From: Stutzerimonas stutzeri
Lineage (GTDB): Bacteria > Pseudomonadota > Gammaproteobacteria > Pseudomonadales > Pseudomonadaceae
Length of the DNA stretch: 64,000 bases
Reading direction: 5' to 3'
Assembly: GCF_019090095.1 (NCBI RefSeq)
Contig: NZ_JAGQFP010000002.1
Span: forward strand, 1,550,001 to 1,614,000
A program made the position numbers and the translations under genes. The notes below the pieces were generated by a model, which made no database searches, was not told the origin of the DNA, and was given only the letters and a program-made list of their open reading frames with translations. Every line of letters begins with the position of its first letter. Position 1 is the first letter of the stretch. This document shows positions 1-8,060 of this stretch, piece after piece.

Positions 1-591
1 CAGCACGACGGCCAGCAGCAAACGAACCTTGCGGTGGCTCAGCTGCGGCAGGCGCAAGCGCAGTTGACTGGCGGACAGGAACATCAGTACGACGCTCGCC
101 GGGAAGCCCAGGTTCAGGTCCGCTGCGAGCCAGGCCGTCGGGATCAGGGTGCCGATGACGGCGCCGGCCACCCCGGCCACCACCCAGGTCAGAAACAGCG
201 TGGCGCGGATGACCGCCAGCGAGACCCAGGTGTCCTGCTCACGCTCGGTGGCGTAGGCCTCGTCGCCCAGCATATGGGCAAGCAGGGCACGCAGGCCCCA
301 CGGCTGCGGCAGCCGCGGGGCCGACACGTAGGCAATCGGTAGATAGCGGCTGTTGATCGAGGCGGTGAGCAGCAGCATGGTGACGAAACCGGCCCCCGAA
401 TCGGCCAGCGGCAGCACCGCGAACTGACCGCTGCCGGTGAACCCCAGCAGACCGATCAGCGCGACCTCCAGCGGGCTCCAGTCCGAGCGGCCGGCCAATA
501 CGCCGAACAGCAGGCTCACCGGAATGATCGCCAACGCAGCGGGGGCTGCCCGCAGCAAGGCATCGAAGGGGCGGGGTGCGGCGGCTTCCAT
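1..591 (-). CDS. azlC: AzlC family branched-chain amino acid permease, C-terminus outside the window
   Basis: The frame is open from the ATG at 591 to the window edge, so only about 197 N-terminal residues are present. The protein is hydrophobic with several membrane spans and has AzlC-type stretches: an early GVLAGRSDW, then GFTGSGQFAVLPL and a SINSRYLPIAYVSAP segment, followed by a MLGDEAYA segment. AzlC is the large subunit of the AzlCD exporter of branched-chain amino acids or analogues in the inner membrane. A GGAGG lies about 9 bases before the start. It is transcribed away from the methyltransferase at 772. The small azlD partner would be expected just beyond the left edge, but this cannot be seen. 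Confidence 0.85.
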   Translation of the reverse strand, partial: MEAAAPRPFDALLRAAPAALAIIPVSLLFGVLAGRSDWSPLEVALIGLLGFTGSGQFAVLPLADSGAGFVTMLLLTASINSRYLPIAYVSAPRLPQPWGLRALLAHMLGDEAYATEREQDTWVSLAVIRATLFLTWVVAGVAGAVIGTLIPTAWLAADLNLGFPASVVLMFLSASQLRLRLPQLSHRKVRLLLAVVL

Positions 592-771
592 CGGCGGCGG
601 TCCTCCAGGATTCTGCGAGGGCGCTGTTCGTGCCCGGCCGGGCAGTCTAAACCGAGCGTCTCGTTGCCGTCTGCGGAATCGCGCGGCCTGCCAGCCAAGC
701 GTTGATTGTCTGCCCTGCAGGCGGGCCGGTTCGCGTTTAGAATACGCGCGCCCTTTTCGAGACGATTGAAC

Positions 772-1719
772 ATGCAGCCTGATGCCCTCGCGACATTGCA
801 ACAGCACCTCAGCCAAGCCCTGACGCAACTACCGGACGAGACCCGCCGGCTGTTCCATGGGCGTGGGCGCTGCTGGGCCGGGCTCGAGCACGTTACGGTG
901 GATTGGTTGCAAGGCGTGGTGCTGGTTTCGCTGTTCCGTGAACCGGCGGCCGCCGAGCTCGACGCGCTGATCGGCATGCTCTCGGCACTGACCGACGCGC
1001 AAGCCTGGCAATCCAGTGGTGCGCATACCTTGTTGCTGCAGCACCGCTACCTGCCCGACAGCCATATGCAGCAGCTGTTGGGCGAGCCGATCGAGGAGTG
1101 GCTGATCAGCGAGAACGGCCTGCGCTACAAGCTCGACCTGGGCATCAAGCAGAACAACGGGCTGTTTCTCGACATGCGCTACGGCCGGCGCTGGGTTCAG
1201 CAACACGCGTGCGGCAAGCGGGTGCTCAACCTGTTCGCCTATACCTGCGGGTTCTCGGTGGCCGCCATCGCCGGGGGCGCCGAGCACGTGGTCAATCTGG
1301 ACATGGCCCGCGCGGCGCTGAGCCGGGGGCGGGACAACCACAGGCTCAACGACCATGATCTGAGCCGGGTCAGCTTCCTGGGCCACGAGCTGTTCAAGTC
1401 CTGGGGCAAGGTGAAAAAGGCCGGCCCCTATGATCTGGTGATCATCGACCCGCCGTCGTTCCAGAAGGGCAGCTTTGCGCTCGGTCGTGACTACCAGAAG
1501 ATTCTGCGGCGCCTGCCTGAGCTACTCACCGAGAGCGGGACGGTACTGGCCTGCATCAATGATCCGGATACCGGCCCGGACTTCCTCATCCAGGGCATGA
1601 CGGCCGAAGCGCCTGCCCTGGAGTTTCAGGAACGGCTGGAAAACCCGCCGGAGTTTCCGGACATCAGCCCGGACAGCGGACTCAAGGCACTGGTGTTCAG
1701 GCGCTTGAATCCGCGGTAG
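772..1719 (+). CDS. class I SAM-dependent methyltransferase (RlmI/RlmK-like)
   Basis: A 315-residue protein from the ATG at 772. An upstream GTG in frame at 706 is possible, but the sequence between them reads like non-coding leader and contains a TAGAAT -10-like hexamer (738-743). The Rossmann methyltransferase core is clear: motif I VLNLFAYTCGFSVAA with the following acidic loop (NLDMAR), and motif IV as DLVIIDPPSFQKGSF. The DPPSF form and the Rossmann layout resemble the RNA cytosine/guanine methyltransferases of the YccW (RlmI) type, but the N-terminal PUA domain of RlmI is not evident. The likely substrate is rRNA or another nucleic acid; this is inference. Convergent with the tsx-like gene. 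Confidence 0.8.
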   Translation: MQPDALATLQQHLSQALTQLPDETRRLFHGRGRCWAGLEHVTVDWLQGVVLVSLFREPAAAELDALIGMLSALTDAQAWQSSGAHTLLLQHRYLPDSHMQQLLGEPIEEWLISENGLRYKLDLGIKQNNGLFLDMRYGRRWVQQHACGKRVLNLFAYTCGFSVAAIAGGAEHVVNLDMARAALSRGRDNHRLNDHDLSRVSFLGHELFKSWGKVKKAGPYDLVIIDPPSFQKGSFALGRDYQKILRRLPELLTESGTVLACINDPDTGPDFLIQGMTAEAPALEFQERLENPPEFPDISPDSGLKALVFRRLNPR

Positions 1720-1735
1720 CCGCGGCGGCGAGCGG

Positions 1736-2542
1736 TCAGTAGTGCGCCTTGACGATGAAGTTGGTCACGTTGTTGTCGGTGTTGAAGGCGTGGCTGTCCT
1801 CGATCCCGTACTTGTCCGACCAATAGTCATACTCGATACCGACGTAAAGCTTGCCGGGCGTGCGCGCCAGCGCCTTGCCCAGGTCGTACTTGACCTGTGG
1901 GTTGATGTGCAGGTTCTTCGCAACGAAATCGCCTTTCGAGCGCGAGCCGGCATCGTTGACGACCCAGTCGATGAAGCCATCGAAAAGGATGTCGGATTTG
2001 CCCACCGGAACGGTCATGGCCCAGGTCGGCGTGATCTGCCACTGCCCACTGGCCTGGCCAGTGATGCCGTCGGGTTTGCGGTAATAGGTGTTGACCGACA
2101 GGCGATCGAAGCCCGGCACGGCGAGGTCGACGGCGGGACCGAGCAGGTAGTTGCGGTTGCGACCTTCGCCGCGCTCGTAGGTCGCCGAGAGCAGGACATC
2201 GGTGACCGGACCGAAGCTGAAGTCCCGGCCAGTGGTCTTGCTCAGTGACAGGCGCGGGCTGAACTCGCCGTAGTAGGTGCGTCCATCGTTACCGGAATGA
2301 CCGTTGAACCACTTGTGGTCGACGAACAGGAACATGTCGCCCCAGGCCCAGCCGCTGGCATGTTCGAAGGTGATGGTTTGCTGAATGGAAGCCTCGCGCC
2401 CGTCCTCGCCGGAATCGACGGCGAAGTTCTTCCCGTATAGATAGGTCAGGCTGTTGTCCTGCCAAAGCATGGGGTCGGCCATGACCTGGCCGGCAGAAGC
2501 CAATCCCGCCGCAAGAACGGCGGTGCTGAGGCTGCGTTTCAT
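1736..2542 (-). CDS. outer-membrane channel of the Tsx/OmpK (nucleoside-specific porin) family
   Basis: A 268-residue protein with a signal peptide (MKRSLSTAVLAAGLASAGQVMA, cleavage near residue 22). The mature part alternates aromatic and polar residues as beta-strands do, starts with a LWQDNSLTYLYG-like first strand and ends in an aromatic residue (FIVKAHY), the usual signal for the BAM complex. Length and layout fit OmpK/Tsx, 12-strand barrels that pass nucleosides and small solutes. No transport partner lies next to it. A clean start sits behind AAGGAG (about 8 bases away). The exact substrate cannot be read from the sequence. Confidence 0.8.
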   Translation of the reverse strand: MKRSLSTAVLAAGLASAGQVMADPMLWQDNSLTYLYGKNFAVDSGEDGREASIQQTITFEHASGWAWGDMFLFVDHKWFNGHSGNDGRTYYGEFSPRLSLSKTTGRDFSFGPVTDVLLSATYERGEGRNRNYLLGPAVDLAVPGFDRLSVNTYYRKPDGITGQASGQWQITPTWAMTVPVGKSDILFDGFIDWVVNDAGSRSKGDFVAKNLHINPQVKYDLGKALARTPGKLYVGIEYDYWSDKYGIEDSHAFNTDNNVTNFIVKAHY

Positions 2543-2658
2543 GGGTGTACTCCTTGGGTGCAGTTGGCACTGCGGCTATGAATGGCCGAGCGGGCGTCAT
2601 GCGCCGCGACAGCGCCGTGCGCTGGCGCTCAGGCGCAGCGGAAATACCACAAAACGCA

Positions 2659-2672
2659 TTGATTTACATCGT
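2659..2672 (-). promoter_or_regulatory. possible Anr/FNR-like half-palindrome in the 2543-2875 gap
   Basis: The 333-base gap between the tsx-like gene and csgA holds no gene. About 117 bases upstream of the tsx-like start is TTGAT-TTAC-ATCGT, whose first half matches the Anr/FNR box (TTGAT-N4-ATCAA) perfectly and whose second half matches 3 of 5 positions. It lies in a locally AT-rich patch, as expected for a promoter. Weak evidence; could be chance. Confidence 0.2.
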
Positions 2673-2833
2673 TTTATCGACGTGATGGCGTACGAGGAGG
2701 AGCTTGTAGCGCGTGCCGGCTCGCCTCGTCCGGGGCTGGCCGCCGTTGTCGGTAGCGGCATCTGCCGTGGGATCGCTCACTGCGTCAGGAGCCAGTGTCG
2801 CGTTGGCAGCGGCGCAAATGGCGTGGCGGAACA

Positions 2834-2859
2834 GGAAACGGCCGGCACGGGGCCGGCCG
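2834..2859 (-). terminator. hairpin after csgA, likely end of the curli operon
   Basis: Perfect 8-bp stem CGGCCGGC (2839-2846) with GCCGGCCG (2852-2859) and a 5-base loop. On the minus strand it is followed by TTTCCTGTTCC. It lies 16 bases after the csgA stop. The U tract is short, so termination may be partial. Confidence 0.6.
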
Positions 2860-2875
2860 CTCGGGTGGGCGGATG

Positions 2876-4150
2876 TCAGTGTTGGTTGATCACCGCCATG
2901 TTGTTGAAACCTGCCTGGCTGATCAGTGCGTTGTTGCCCATGCCGCTCTGAGCCACCAGCGCCTCGTTGCCACTGCCGTTCTGCATCACCGTGGCCAGCT
3001 GGCTTTCCCCGTACTGGGATAGGGTTGCGGCGTTGCTGGCGCCGAACTGATTGACGTTGGCCAGGTTGAAATCCCCGTCCTGGGCAATGTCGACATCATT
3101 GCCGGCGACGTTGCTCGAGCCGGTGATCCGGTTGCCTTCACCTTCTTGAACAGCGGTGAGGCGGTTAAGAATGCCCGACTGGTTGAAGTTCAGCTCGTTG
3201 CCTTTGCCCTGCTGATCGACCATGGCGTTGTTGTAGTTGCCGGCCTGGCCAACGGTGGCCAGCTGGTTGCGGCCGTCCTGATCGATTGCCACTGCGTTGC
3301 CGAAACCGTTCTGATCGGTATTGGCAGTGTTGCCGCGGCCCCGCTGGGCAACGTCGGCATCGTTCTCGTTGCCGGCTTGGTAGACGAAGGCGTTCTGGTT
3401 GCTGCCGCGCTGGTCGACGTTGAGGTTGTTGTCATCACCGCCGGAATAGGTATAGGCCTCGTGGTGCGTGCCGGTCTGGTGCACAGCCGCATCATTGCGA
3501 TTACCGACCTGCTCGACTTCGGCGACCGAGCCCAGGCTCCAACTCTGCTCGACGCTGGCTGTGTTGTCGTTGCCTTGCTGATCGATCAAGGCACGGTCGT
3601 TGACGCTCGCCGTTTGATCGACATTGGCATCGTTGAAGTTGCCGGCCTGGTACAGCGCCGCTTGGCTGCCGTGGGTGGCGGCCTGGTAGCTGGAGGCAAC
3701 GTTCTGAGCGCCTAGTTGCCGGGTCACGGCGGTCGTGTCATGGGTGCCGGTCTGAACGGTATCCGCCGCGTTGGCGTAGCCATGCTGGCGCTGCTCGATG
3801 CGGCTGCCCCAGGTGGCGGTCTGATTGGCGTCGGCGTTGTTGCTCTGGCCGTTCTGCCATTGCTCGACACTGCTGTGTACGGCCAGTGTCTGGTTGATGT
3901 TCGCCTGGTGGAAATTGGCGATCTGGGTCTGCAGGGTGGACGCTGCGTGCGAGCCGTTCTGCTCGACCATGGCGTCGTTGCCCCAGCCACTCTGAAGCTG
4001 GGTGGCCATGTTGGAGCTGCCGCCGTTCTGTTCTACCTGGGCCAGGTTGTCGATGCCGTTCTGGCGTTGCTCGGCGCTGTTGTCGACGGCGAATGCCTGG
4101 GTGGCAGCGATGGTCAGCAGGGCAGCTACAAGGGGTTTGATCTTGAACAT
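2876..4150 (-). CDS. csgA: major curlin subunit CsgA, greatly expanded (424 aa)
   Basis: Secreted amyloid subunit of curli fibres. A signal peptide of about 21 residues (MFKIKPLVAALLTIAATQAFA) is followed by an almost uninterrupted array of curlin half-repeats of 10-12 residues, with recurring N, Q and G (for example VDQQGKGNELNFNQSG). I count about 36 half-repeats, or about 18 strand-turn-strand repeats; the E. coli protein has 5 in about 150 residues. The fold should be a long beta-solenoid with Asn/Gln ladders. Last gene of the csgDEFGBA operon, 53 bases after csgB. It ends in NNMAVINQH, with no extra domain. Substitutions of the core Gln/Asn (for example in EAYTYSGG) mark some degenerate repeats. 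Confidence 0.92.
   Translation of the reverse strand: MFKIKPLVAALLTIAATQAFAVDNSAEQRQNGIDNLAQVEQNGGSSNMATQLQSGWGNDAMVEQNGSHAASTLQTQIANFHQANINQTLAVHSSVEQWQNGQSNNADANQTATWGSRIEQRQHGYANAADTVQTGTHDTTAVTRQLGAQNVASSYQAATHGSQAALYQAGNFNDANVDQTASVNDRALIDQQGNDNTASVEQSWSLGSVAEVEQVGNRNDAAVHQTGTHHEAYTYSGGDDNNLNVDQRGSNQNAFVYQAGNENDADVAQRGRGNTANTDQNGFGNAVAIDQDGRNQLATVGQAGNYNNAMVDQQGKGNELNFNQSGILNRLTAVQEGEGNRITGSSNVAGNDVDIAQDGDFNLANVNQFGASNAATLSQYGESQLATVMQNGSGNEALVAQSGMGNNALISQAGFNNMAVINQH
2879..4087 (-). repeat. curlin repeat array, about 36 half-repeats
   Basis: Tandem protein-level repeats of 10-12 residues cover the whole mature CsgA. The DNA copies have diverged, so the array is old or under selection for protein sequence and not a recent slippage product. 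The pattern is (x)N-x-A-x-(I/V)-x-Q-x-G, alternating between 11- and 12-residue units. Confidence 0.85.
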
Positions 4151-4203
4151 TATTGTCTCTCCATGGAATGTTTTCAGCGGTACTTCCCGGTGGTGCTTTT
4201 GCG

Positions 4204-4677
4204 TTAGCGGTACTGACGTACCGCTAGATCCAGACCCTGGCCATGCTGCGTGACGCGACTACGATGTCCGGTGCCGGTCTGTTCGATCAGCGCGTTGTTG
4301 TACGCGCCGAACTGTTCGATACGGGCCTGGTTGGCGGCACCGCTTTGAACGATTGATCCCTGGTTGTAATGGCCGTACTGCTCGATGGCCGCTTCGTTTG
4401 CATGGCCGGTTTGGAGGATGTAGGCCTCCTGCGCCTGGCCGTCCTGAGTGACGGTTGCGATCGAGTGGCTGCCGACCTGTGCGGCGAGCGCGCGGTTCTC
4501 AGCCCTGAGGGTGGCTGCTGGTTGGGGCAGGGAGCCCGCGCGAAGCGGGGCGACGGCGAGCTCGCTGGGTGCGAGGTCCAGCGAGGTCTGAAGGCCGGCG
4601 GCGTGGAGAAGGGGGGAGGTCAGCGCGGCGAACAACGGCAACAGCGCGCTGCGGGCAATCCATTGCACCTGGCTCAT
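4204..4677 (-). CDS. csgB: curlin minor subunit / nucleator CsgB
   Basis: A 157-residue protein with a signal peptide (to about residue 26, ending LLHAAG), a linker of about 40 residues, then about eight curlin half-repeats (HANEAAIEQYG, HYNQGSIVQSG, AANQARIEQFG, AYNNALIEQTG and relatives). The C-terminus is basic (TGHRSRVTQHG ... LAVRQYR), as in CsgB, whose last repeats anchor the nucleator to the outer membrane. It starts CsgA polymerisation at the cell surface. Located between csgG and csgA on the same strand, after a 122-base gap in which no gene is seen. Separate expression from that gap is possible. Confidence 0.9.
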   Translation of the reverse strand: MSQVQWIARSALLPLFAALTSPLLHAAGLQTSLDLAPSELAVAPLRAGSLPQPAATLRAENRALAAQVGSHSIATVTQDGQAQEAYILQTGHANEAAIEQYGHYNQGSIVQSGAANQARIEQFGAYNNALIEQTGTGHRSRVTQHGQGLDLAVRQYR

Positions 4678-4799
4678 CGGTCATCCCTGATTAATTCGCG
4701 GTAAGTCATCCTGGCCCAAACCGCGACCGGGCAAATCCATCGAACGACTGAAATCGTTGCGCTTGTTTTCGCGGCTGGCGGGTGCCGGCCGCGAACCCG

Positions 4800-5636
4800 T
4801 TACAGCCTGTTCGGTGTCGAGAGGTATTTCGCCAGTTCCTGTTGCACCGCCGGCGTGTTGTCTGCGGTTTGCCACAGACGTCGGTCGACTCCCTGTGCGA
4901 TCAAGTGGGCGACCGCTGCCTCGATCGCCGAGAGCACGCAGAGCTGGGCCGGCTCATTGGTGGTGTAACCCGCTTCGGCCTCGAGCAATTCCTTGAACTC
5001 GATGAATTTGTAGACGTTGGCGCTACGTCCGATGGAGTAGATGGTCTTGGTGGTCATCACGTTGGACAGCACCTGGCCGCTGCGCACATCGATGGCGCGC
5101 AGGTTGACCGTGACCTGATCGACCCGATACTCCTGCGACACCCCGATACCCAGATAGCGCGCACCCTGCCCACCGCTGCGCACGTTGGTCTCGTAGGCGA
5201 CGATGGCACCCTCCATGAGGATGTTGGCCGCCAGTAACGAAGGCAGCTCCGACTGGATGTTCGGTGCGACGTCCGGCTTGGCTTGCGAGGCGCGGATGAT
5301 CTTGCGTTCGGTCAGGACGTTCTGCAGGCCTTCGCGCTCCAGGACGATGAACCAGCCACTGGCCTGCATGGCATCGACCAGCATGCTCGCCGCGCCCTGG
5401 GTCACCGCGGTGGAAAAGGAACTGGCCGGGCTTGGCTTGTACTGTCCGGTCTGATCGCGAAAGCCATAGACGGCCGCGACCAGCGGGCCGCGGGGACGAG
5501 GCAGGTTGAGCAGGTCCTGATAGGTCGAGGCGCGGGGGGTAAGGGTTGGGGTTTGCTGGTCCGCCGACATGGGCTCGCGAACGGCACAGCCCTGCAGAAC
5601 GGCCATCATCCCGATGGCGACGAATAGGCTTCTCAT
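4800..5636 (-). CDS. csgG: curli secretion channel lipoprotein CsgG
   Basis: A 278-residue outer-membrane lipoprotein. The lipobox is LQGC with Cys17, after a short hydrophobic signal. CsgG family landmarks are present: the LPRPRGPLVAAVYGFRDQTGQYK start of the mature domain (read as two pieces around residue 55), MQASGWFIVLEREGLQNVLTERKI, the trans-membrane hairpin region around residues 145-220 (ILMEGAIVAYETN, YRVDQVTVNLRAIDVRSG) and a helical C-terminus. Nine subunits form the 36-strand channel that exports CsgA and CsgB. It lies 20 bases after csgF in the operon. Confidence 0.93.
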   Translation of the reverse strand: MRSLFVAIGMMAVLQGCAVREPMSADQQTPTLTPRASTYQDLLNLPRPRGPLVAAVYGFRDQTGQYKPSPASSFSTAVTQGAASMLVDAMQASGWFIVLEREGLQNVLTERKIIRASQAKPDVAPNIQSELPSLLAANILMEGAIVAYETNVRSGGQGARYLGIGVSQEYRVDQVTVNLRAIDVRSGQVLSNVMTTKTIYSIGRSANVYKFIEFKELLEAEAGYTTNEPAQLCVLSAIEAAVAHLIAQGVDRRLWQTADNTPAVQQELAKYLSTPNRL

Positions 5637-5656
5637 GGCCTTTGCACTCCTTGCAG

Positions 5657-6079
5657 TCAGTTGATGGCGCCGTAGCCGTTGACGATGATTTCCGAAACCT
5701 CGCCGGTCAGCCGGTCGGTGATTTCCACCGTCAGGTTGCCGTCGAGGTTGACGACGTTGACGATGAAATCATCGGTAATCAGCGACCCCCCATTGGGATC
5801 GTCCATCTTGTTCAGCAAGTCGGCGAGCAGGCGTGATTCGAGCTGGCTGGTGAAGCGGTCGAGCGCCGAGGTGCCGGCCAGCTTGGAGCGATCGATCGCA
5901 TCCGGATCCTTCTTGCTGTTCTGCGCCTGGGCGTTGCCCAGCAGCCAGGCACCGTTCAGCGGGCTGCCACCGAACGATGGGTTGACTGGGGTGTAGACCA
6001 GTTCGGTGGCGCTGGCGCCTGCACTGAGCAGTAAACCGGCCAGGAGCATGCCGGTGGATTTTTGTTGTGGCCGGTTCAT
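5657..6079 (-). CDS. csgF: curli assembly protein CsgF
   Basis: A 140-residue secreted protein. The signal peptide ends near ASA (about residue 24). The mature N-terminus TELVYTPVNPSFGGSPLNG is the conserved CsgF segment that inserts into the CsgG channel and narrows it. The C-terminal part (DDFIVNVVNLDGNLTVEITD) is the surface-exposed domain that connects to CsgB. The start codon overlaps the csgE stop by four bases (ATGA), so translation is coupled. Confidence 0.93.
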   Translation of the reverse strand: MNRPQQKSTGMLLAGLLLSAGASATELVYTPVNPSFGGSPLNGAWLLGNAQAQNSKKDPDAIDRSKLAGTSALDRFTSQLESRLLADLLNKMDDPNGGSLITDDFIVNVVNLDGNLTVEITDRLTGEVSEIIVNGYGAIN

Positions 6080-6462
6080 AACTCATCCTTTGCAAGGTCA
6101 ATGGTGTCTTCGAACAAGGCTTCGATTTTCCTGCGATTCAGTTCTTCCACCACGAAGTCGGCGGCGTCATAGGCGGTCTGCTCCATGTCGCTGACGTTCG
6201 GTTGGAGAAAGCGGCGATACAGCGGCTGGTCGTTGTGTTCGACCCAGACCAGAATGCCCCAGCGTGCCGAGGGCCGTTCCTTGACGGCCAGGTTGAAGTC
6301 CAGCTTGCTGGTGTCGTTCAGGCGCTCGCAGAACTTGCGATAGAACTCCTGGCCGGATCGCGAAATGGTGTTGTTGGTGATGAACCCCTTGAGTTCGGCC
6401 TCGTCGGCCCATGCCTGCGGAATGCCGACCAGCAGCATCAGGGCCAGGCAGGCGGCCTTCAT
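6076..6462 (-). CDS. csgE: curli periplasmic adaptor CsgE
   Basis: A 128-residue periplasmic protein with a signal peptide ending AWA (about residue 19). CsgE hallmarks are GFITNNTISRSGQEFYRKFCE, read in pieces near residues 26-46, and RPSARWGILVWVEHN. CsgE caps the CsgG channel on the periplasmic side and hands over CsgA. Both ends overlap neighbours by four bases (csgD upstream, csgF downstream), which argues for one transcript and coupled translation. Confidence 0.93.
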   Translation of the reverse strand: MKAACLALMLLVGIPQAWADEAELKGFITNNTISRSGQEFYRKFCERLNDTSKLDFNLAVKERPSARWGILVWVEHNDQPLYRRFLQPNVSDMEQTAYDAADFVVEELNRRKIEALFEDTIDLAKDEL

Positions 6463-7109
6463 ATCCCGGCCTCGCTCACATGCCCCATCACCAGCGAGGC
6501 CCCTTGAGCCCGGTTGGATGCGCCCAGTTTGCTCAGGGCATTGTGGATATGACTCTTGATCGTGTGAGTGCTCAGGTGCAGGCGCTCGGCAATTTCCGAG
6601 TTCGACAGCCCTTTGCCGGCAAGTGCGAGGATTTGCTTTTCGCGAACCGACAGGTCATCGATCACGCGCGAGGCCTGGGTCAGCTGGCGATAGCGGCCCA
6701 GCAGTTTTTCCATCAGGGCGCGGGGCAGCCAGTCGCCGCCGTCGAGGATCACATTGATACCGCGGCTGAAGTTGATGCGACTGGTGCCCGGGTAGAACAC
6801 CCCCTTGAGCCACGGGTGCCGCTCCAGCAACCGCGGCGCCTGTTCGGCATGAACATTGATGAGGGCGGTCGGGGTATCACTCAACTGCCTGAGCAGGCGC
6901 AGGCAATCGGCCTCGCTGAAGCTGCCGACGTCGACCAGGATCAGGTCCGCGTCGCTCAGCCCTGGGCGAAGCGTGGCGCTACGGATCAGGCGAAACGCTG
7001 CGCAGCCCATGAGCAGCGGTTGTAACGCGCCGTCCAGCGATTCGCTGTTGGACAACAGGACGAGACGAGTAGAGGAGGCGACGAGCGCCACGGAGGCTTC
7101 ATCGTTCAT
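6459..7109 (-). CDS. csgD: LuxR-family curli regulator, CsgD homologue
   Basis: A 216-residue regulator from the ATG at 7109, chosen because AAAGGAA lies about 8 bases upstream; an in-frame ATG at 7115 and a longer frame to 7178 are less likely. The N-terminal half is receiver-like (ADLILVDVGSFSEADCLRLL). The C-terminal half is a GerE/LuxR helix-turn-helix (LSVREKQILALAGKGLSNSEIAERL then LSTHTIKSHIHNALSKL, positions about 152-200). As first gene of the operon it probably activates its own transcription unit, as CsgD does in enterobacteria, where it sits divergent from csgBA. The name rests on context and homology of layout. Confidence 0.85.
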   Translation of the reverse strand: MNDEASVALVASSTRLVLLSNSESLDGALQPLLMGCAAFRLIRSATLRPGLSDADLILVDVGSFSEADCLRLLRQLSDTPTALINVHAEQAPRLLERHPWLKGVFYPGTSRINFSRGINVILDGGDWLPRALMEKLLGRYRQLTQASRVIDDLSVREKQILALAGKGLSNSEIAERLHLSTHTIKSHIHNALSKLGASNRAQGASLVMGHVSEAGI

Positions 7110-7195
7110 GTGCATTTCCTTTGCGAGGTGACGATAGGGTTGCGCCTGAGTTCCTGGTCGGCACTGGCGCTTTGACACTGCCGAACAAAAGGTAG

Positions 7196-7209
7196 TTCAG
7201 TGTAGTGAC
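7196..7209 (-). promoter_or_regulatory. FleQ-like box upstream of csgD (weak)
   Basis: The minus strand reads GTCACTACACTGAA, 10 of 14 positions of the FleQ consensus GTCAATAAATTGAC, about 87 bases before the csgD start. FleQ controls matrix genes with c-di-GMP in Pseudomonas. The last base of the palindrome is wrong, so this is only a candidate. The rest of the 7110-7346 divergent gap shows no convincing -35/-10 pair. Confidence 0.2.
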
Positions 7210-7346
7210 AATAAAAAGTCGATCTTGTGAGTGGTGCCAATTATCCGACGAAGTGCATCGTCAACGCGATTGAGCGGAGCTGGCAGCGGTTGTCTGGCTG
7301 GACTAGAGTCATTGTCTTTTTTTCGTTTTGGCGAGTGAGGGGCGAG

Positions 7347-7979
7347 ATGTCTGATCCGGCGTTCTGGTTGGTTTTCTTCCTGGCTGCGCTGGCGCTGAAC
7401 CTCTCGCCAGGGCCGGATCTGCTGTTCGTCCTGTCACGCACCCTGAGCGGCGGACGGCGTGTCGGCGTGGCTTCGGCGTGCGGTGTATGCAGCGGCGCCC
7501 TGGTGCATGTCGCGGCGGCTGCGCTGGGGCTTTCGGCGATCCTGGCGACCTCGGCGCTGGCCTTCGCCGTGGTCAAGTATGTCGGCGCAGCGTATCTGCT
7601 GTACCTGGGCATCCAGGCGTTGCGCTCGGCTGGCGGTACGCCACTGCCGATGAAGGCCCTCCCCCGGACCAACGCCTGGCAGGCGTACCGCCAAGGCATC
7701 CTGGTAGACCTGCTCAACCCGAAGGCCGCGATCTTCTTCATGGCATTTCTGCCGCAGTTCGTACGCCCCGATCAGGGCCCGGTAGCGCTGCAGTTACTAG
7801 GGCTCGGGGTGTTGGTGGTGCTGGTGGCGATCGTCGTGGAGTGCAGCCTGGTACTGCTGGCGGCCCGAGCGACCTCGGCGTTGCGTGGCAACCAGCGCCT
7901 CAGTCAATGGCTGGATCGGGTGCTCGGCTCGATGCTGATCGCCCTGGGTATTCGCCTCGGATTGGCCGAACGCTTATAG
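7347..7979 (+). CDS. LysE/RhtB family amino-acid exporter
   Basis: A 210-residue inner-membrane protein. The ATG at 7347 follows GAGGGGCGAG; a GTG frame opening at 7227 adds only leader-like sequence. LysE family signature: ALALNLSPGPDLLFVLSRTL near residues 13-32, then GVCSGALVHVAAAALGLSA and VVKYVGAAYLLYLGIQALRS, and further on GILVDLLNPKAAIFFMAFLPQF. Six predicted membrane spans. Members export homoserine, threonine, leucine or other amino acids; the substrate is not readable. Divergent from csgD. Confidence 0.88.
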   Translation: MSDPAFWLVFFLAALALNLSPGPDLLFVLSRTLSGGRRVGVASACGVCSGALVHVAAAALGLSAILATSALAFAVVKYVGAAYLLYLGIQALRSAGGTPLPMKALPRTNAWQAYRQGILVDLLNPKAAIFFMAFLPQFVRPDQGPVALQLLGLGVLVVLVAIVVECSLVLLAARATSALRGNQRLSQWLDRVLGSMLIALGIRLGLAERL

Positions 7980-8060
7980 CTGTGGGAACGTCGCGCGCGG
8001 TATCGGTCCACATGCTAGGTGGGCGTTACTGGCGACGCCGCGGCAATCGGAGGAGTTTCT

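Noticed and set aside
3146..3715. Long plus-strand frame opposite csgA
   Set aside because: It exists only because the curlin repeats avoid stops on the other strand; its translation is a periodic V/A/G pattern with no ribosome site.
2879..4087. Regular repeats that might suggest a CRISPR or satellite array
   Set aside because: The periodicity is in the protein (10-12 residues) and the DNA units differ; no spacers of fixed length and no cas genes.
4681..4875. 64-codon minus-strand frame between csgB and csgG
   Set aside because: It overlaps the csgG end, has no signal peptide and no likeness to csgC; treated as chance.
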